A stretch of 64,000 bases of DNA from Maricaulis virginensis (lineage in GTDB: Bacteria; Pseudomonadota; Alphaproteobacteria; Caulobacterales; Maricaulaceae). Below, one piece after another: positions 61,001 through 64,000 of the stretch. The stretch's first letter is position 1. Every line of letters starts with the position of its first letter. The stretch lies in NCBI RefSeq assembly GCF_027922185.1, contig NZ_BSFE01000009.1:62001-126000 (forward strand). Reading direction: 5' to 3'. The notes below the pieces were generated by a model, which made no database searches, was not told where the DNA came from, and worked only from the letters and a program-made list of their open reading frames with translations. Both the position numbers and the translations under genes were made by a program.

Positions 61001-61965
61001 AGCGGCGCCATCGCGACAAGACAGACGATTTCGAACATTATCTGTGCTGCCACTAACGCTGTGCAGTCATTGGCGTCATACATGGGCGCCACCTCGACGA
61101 CGTCACCGCCGACAATGTCGAGCCCTGCCAGCCCGGTGAGCAGATCTATCGCATCGCCGGCGCTGAGCCCCCCTGGTTCCGGCGTGCCCGTACCTGGCGC
61201 CACGCTCGGGTCGAGGGCATCAATATCGAAGCTCACATAAACTGGGCCGTCCCCCACGATCCTTCGAGCCTGGTCCACCACATCGGCAATGCCACGGCGG
61301 CGCAGTGCTTCGGCATGCACGACGGTCATTCCGCACTCGTAGGAGAATGTCCACGCCGGCTCGGCAGCACCACGTATGCCGATCTGGATCGTACGGGCTG
61401 GATCCAGAACTCCCTCCAGCACGGCCTCCCTGAATGGGCCGCCATGATGGAATTTGAGTCCGTCGATCGGGCCTTCCGTATCGCAATGAGCATCGATATG
61501 AATCAGGCCAAGTGGCTGCGAGCGGCCGAGTGCCTTCAGGATCGGAAGCGTAATCGAATGATCGCCGCCGATTGCCACCGGCCGGCAATCCGCAGCAGAA
61601 ACGGCCCGGACGAAATCCTCGATATCGGCATGCCCGCGTTCAATATCATAGCGCGACCGGAACGGCGTGTCGCCAATATCCAGTATTCTGAATCGTTCGA
61701 ACGGGTTCAGCCTGTGGATGTGATTATAGGGGCCTACCCGCTCGATCGCGCGCAGGGCCCGCGGCCCGAAGCGCGCGCCCGGACGGTTGGTGACACCCAG
61801 ATCGAAGGGAACGCCGAAAAGTGCAATCTCGCAATCCATGATGCGCCCGGTTGCCAGGGCATCCGCGTCGGAAGACGCATTGAGTAAGGTCGTGGCCTCC
61901 ATGTAGGCAGGCTCGGAGCGCTTCTCCGGCTCTGTCCAGTCGATGCTGTTTTTGCCTGTGCCCAT
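60964..61965 (-). CDS. Agmatinase/arginase-family ureohydrolase
   Basis: A 333-residue manganese ureohydrolase. Metal ligands are in G-G-D135-H136-S, D158-A-H160-C-D162 and S-F-D-I-D-A-L-D-P near residue 247. The G-V-T-N-R-P-G-A-R-F-G-P segment near 57 is typical of the agmatinase, guanidinobutyrase and guanidinopropionase group. It releases urea from a guanidino compound; the exact substrate is not clear. GGAAGCG precedes the ATG at 61965. It follows dgcA copy 2 by 25 bases, so guanidino and D-glutamate metabolism may be linked in one operon. Confidence 0.88.
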   Translation of the reverse strand: MGTGKNSIDWTEPEKRSEPAYMEATTLLNASSDADALATGRIMDCEIALFGVPFDLGVTNRPGARFGPRALRAIERVGPYNHIHRLNPFERFRILDIGDTPFRSRYDIERGHADIEDFVRAVSAADCRPVAIGGDHSITLPILKALGRSQPLGLIHIDAHCDTEGPIDGLKFHHGGPFREAVLEGVLDPARTIQIGIRGAAEPAWTFSYECGMTVVHAEALRRRGIADVVDQARRIVGDGPVYVSFDIDALDPSVAPGTGTPEPGGLSAGDAIDLLTGLAGLDIVGGDVVEVAPMYDANDCTALVAAQIMFEIVCLVAMAPLQRAALSRQTQG

Positions 61966-61990
61966 CGCTTCCCGCTCGCTTGCTCTCTGC

Positions 61991-62968
61991 CTAGCCCCAG
62001 AGTTCCGGCCGGGGCGGATCGACCCGGCCGGTCTCGTATCTGAGCCCGTTCGGCCAGTCCTGTGCCAGAAGAACGGGACCGTCGATATCCACGAAGTCGC
62101 ACAGGCAACCGACGACGAAGCTGGGCGCCATCGCCAGCGAGGTCCCCATCATGTTACCGACCATCAGGCCCAGTTCCTCCGCGCGCGCCGACCGCGCCAG
62201 GCGCAGCGCTTCTGTCAACCCACCGGTCTTGTCGAGCTTGATGTTGATGCGTTGGTAGCGGCCGCGCACGACGTCGAGTTCGCCACTGTGGAGGCAGCTT
62301 TCGTCGGCACACAGGGGCACCGGCGAGACGTAACCATCCAGTGCCGCATCCTGGCCGCGCGGCAGCGGCTGTTCGAGCATTTCCACGCCCAGGCGCGCCA
62401 TGGCGGGCGCCACGTCGCGAAGCTGTTCGATCGTCCAGCCTTCATTCACATCGACAACCAGGACCGCGTCGGGCCGCACGGCGCGGATCGCCTCGATCCG
62501 CTCGACCGGGCGGTCGGCATTCAGCTTAACCTTGAGCACCGGAACCGGGCCGGCCCGTCGGGCCTTGTCCGCCATCATCTCCGGGTCCGGCTCCAGACCG
62601 ATGGTGACGGCAGTGGTCAACGGGCGCGGCTCGACGCCGGTCAGGGCCCAGATCGACCGTCCGCTCCGCTTCGCCTCCAGATCCCAAAGGGCGCAGTCGA
62701 CAGCATTGCGTGCGCCGCCCGGCGGCAGGACAGTCTGCAGTGCATCGCGCGTGATGCCGTCCGGGTACGCGGCGATTAAGGCTCGCGTCTCGTCCAGAAT
62801 GCTCTGCGCCGTCTCGCCGCAATAGAAGACGCCCTCGGCCTCGCCCCGGCCGCGATGGCGACCCTCCTCGGCCGTGACGATGAGCGCATGGGTGGCATCG
62901 AAGACGGCGCTTGCAATACGGAACGGGGCCTTCAGCGAAAACCGGTGGAGCTCGACGGTCAGGCGCAT
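61991..62968 (-). CDS. dgcA: Probable N-acetyl-D-glutamate racemase DgcA (copy 2)
   Basis: A 325-residue enolase-superfamily racemase, colinear with copy 1 at 4877-5860. It has V-L-K-V-K-L-N (K-x-K), V-V-D-V-N, L-E-Q-P-L-P-R-G, C-A-D-E-S-C-L-H and I-N-I-K-L-D-K-T-G-G. Small differences from copy 1, such as V-D-V-N-E-G for I-D-A-N-Q-G, suggest older divergence rather than recent duplication. Its ATG shares one base with the dgcN stop (TAATG). The function is argued from pairing with DgcN; dipeptide epimerase is the alternative. Confidence 0.8.
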   Translation of the reverse strand: MRLTVELHRFSLKAPFRIASAVFDATHALIVTAEEGRHRGRGEAEGVFYCGETAQSILDETRALIAAYPDGITRDALQTVLPPGGARNAVDCALWDLEAKRSGRSIWALTGVEPRPLTTAVTIGLEPDPEMMADKARRAGPVPVLKVKLNADRPVERIEAIRAVRPDAVLVVDVNEGWTIEQLRDVAPAMARLGVEMLEQPLPRGQDAALDGYVSPVPLCADESCLHSGELDVVRGRYQRINIKLDKTGGLTEALRLARSARAEELGLMVGNMMGTSLAMAPSFVVGCLCDFVDIDGPVLLAQDWPNGLRYETGRVDPPRPELWG

Positions 62969-63984
62969 TACGCCTCGCCCCTGCCCTGCAGTAGCCGATC
63001 GGCGATCGCACCGCCGCCGGTGCGGACCGGATCGATGACCGGCAGACCCAACCGAGCCGCAGTCTCCGCGATCAGCGCCTCTGCCGCCGCAGCGTCCAGG
63101 CCCGCGGTGTTCAGACTGACCCCTGCGCAGTAACAGTCCGGACTGGTCAGCCGGGCCGCCTCCAGATTACGGGCGATCGCGGTCTCCAGCGCCGGCGTGG
63201 GATAACCGTCGAAGAATGCGATCTTGTCGCGGCCCGCCTGGTGGCAGAGCACGACGGCTTCCGGTTGGGCGCCGTGTAGCAGACCGAGCGACACGCCTGC
63301 ATAGGCGGGATGGAAGAGCGAGCCCTGCCCCTCGATCACGTCCCAGTGATCCGCTCCGGCCGCCGGCGCCAGCACTTCGGCGGCCCCGGACATGAAGTCG
63401 CCAATCACCGAGTCGATGGCAAAGCCGCGGCCGGAGATCAGCACGCCGGTCTGGCCCGTCGCACAAAAGTCCGCATCAACGCCGCGTTCGCACAGGGCCC
63501 GCCAGAGGGCGAGGGCCGTATACTTCTTGCCCACGGCGCAGTCCGTACCGACAGTTAGCACACGATGCCCCGAACGCGGCAGTCCGCTGCCGATCGGCAG
63601 ACCCGGCGGCGGGTCGCGCAGGTCCGTGAGTTTACACCCCGTCGCGTCGGCCAGAGCACGCAGCGCGCCGAGTGAGTTGAGCCGGATGTGCAAGCCCGCG
63701 GCAATATCCAGACCAGCCTCAAGCGCGGCGCGGAACACATCGAGCCAGCGGTCGTCCATAGCACCGCCCGGGCTGGCCGTGCCCACCACCAGCGTTTTCA
63801 CGCCCGCCGCCCGCGCGGCCTCGATCGTCATGTCGGGCAGGCCGAGATCGACAGTCCCGGCGCTCAGGCGCAGCTGCCCCGCACAGCGTTCCGGCGCCCA
63901 GTCGGCGATCCCCGCCCCGGTCTTGGCGATCAGACGGTCCGGCGCATCACCGAGGAAGATGAGATAGGGTGGGAGGACCTTCAT
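62968..63984 (-). CDS. dgcN: Probable D-glutamate N-acetyltransferase DgcN (copy 2)
   Basis: A 338-residue DUF1611 protein, colinear with copy 1 at 5857-6945 but without its N-terminal extension. The P-loop-like T-V-G-T-D-C-A-V-G-K-K, A-T-G-Q-T-G and I-E-G-Q-G motifs are all kept. The ATG at 63984 has only a weak upstream site and the window ends 16 bases later, so its promoter and any upstream gene of the operon are not visible. It heads dgcN-dgcA-ureohydrolase as far as can be seen. Confidence 0.78.
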   Translation of the reverse strand: MKVLPPYLIFLGDAPDRLIAKTGAGIADWAPERCAGQLRLSAGTVDLGLPDMTIEAARAAGVKTLVVGTASPGGAMDDRWLDVFRAALEAGLDIAAGLHIRLNSLGALRALADATGCKLTDLRDPPPGLPIGSGLPRSGHRVLTVGTDCAVGKKYTALALWRALCERGVDADFCATGQTGVLISGRGFAIDSVIGDFMSGAAEVLAPAAGADHWDVIEGQGSLFHPAYAGVSLGLLHGAQPEAVVLCHQAGRDKIAFFDGYPTPALETAIARNLEAARLTSPDCYCAGVSLNTAGLDAAAAEALIAETAARLGLPVIDPVRTGGGAIADRLLQGRGEA

Positions 63985-64000
63985 GCTCGCAATCGCTTTG

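Noticed and set aside
1..64000. CRISPR array, prophage or integrative element
   Set aside because: No regularly spaced repeats, cas, integrase, phage structural or conjugation genes were seen. The only mobile gene is the IS6 transposase.

Overview
The window is GC-rich and densely coded, with ATGA stop/start overlaps, four large TonB-dependent receptors, Tat signals and lipoproteins. This points to an Alphaproteobacterium of the receptor-rich type (Caulobacterales, Hyphomonadales or Sphingomonadales). The genus cannot be fixed from the sequence. I see no rRNA, tRNA, CRISPR array or phage genes. One intact IS6-type insertion sequence lies near the middle. Almost everything else is catabolic: outer-membrane receptors, inner-membrane transporters, hydrolases, acyl-CoA enzymes and local regulators.

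Region 1 (about 1-19.5 kb). After a truncated sulfatase comes a leftward run, read from the right: a GntR regulator, TonB receptor 1, a strong hairpin, then a YkvI-type permease, DgcN, DgcA, a DUF819 membrane protein and a membrane-anchored serine hydrolase. Divergent from it is a rightward operon: M19 dipeptidase-like protein, serine hydrolase, N-acyl-D-amino-acid deacylase-like amidohydrolase and two more serine hydrolases. A near-perfect 22-bp palindrome sits in the divergent promoter and a degenerate copy lies before receptor 1, so one GntR regulon probably covers both arms. The theme is release of D-amino acids from peptides or N-acyl forms and conversion of D-glutamate through N-acetyl-D-glutamate.

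Region 2 (19.5-35.4 kb). Three closely similar TetR proteins are interspersed with TonB receptor 2, an MHS-type transporter, an M28-like Tat protein, two paralogous type-B carboxylesterases, a second MFS transporter, an acyl-CoA synthetase and an MFE-2-like hydroxyacyl-CoA dehydrogenase. Four intergenic sites share the layout WATTC-N13-TGAA with extra conserved positions (family A) and probably form one regulon for uptake, ester cleavage and CoA activation of an acid.

Region 3 (35.5-36.4 kb) is the IS6-family element, with an orphan copy of its left end 30 bp beyond its right end.

Region 4 (36.4-61 kb) holds five transcription units that share a different 20-bp palindrome, TGAAAYTGA-NN-TCARTTTCA (family B): a single-chain acyl-CoA carboxylase/SDR/GPH transporter unit; MaoC/acyl-CoA synthetase/crotonase; TonB receptor 3/CocE-type hydrolase; M81 (MlrC-type)/TonB receptor 4/TRAP transporter/M55 D-aminopeptidase; and S58 (DmpA/BapA-type) peptidase/serine hydrolase/PhyH dioxygenase. 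A fourth TetR-type gene (49.2-50.0 kb) lies inside this set and is the best candidate regulator.

Region 5 (61-64 kb) has an agmatinase-family ureohydrolase and a second DgcA-DgcN pair.

Taken together the window reads as a scavenging island for compounds containing D- or beta-amino acids plus an acyl part: import by receptors and a TRAP system, cleavage by D-specific and beta-specific peptidases, D-glutamate conversion by DgcN/DgcA, and oxidation of the acyl part through CoA intermediates. The actual substrate is not proven. A microcystin/nodularin-like cyanopeptide is one testable possibility, and peptidoglycan or lipopeptide fragments are another.
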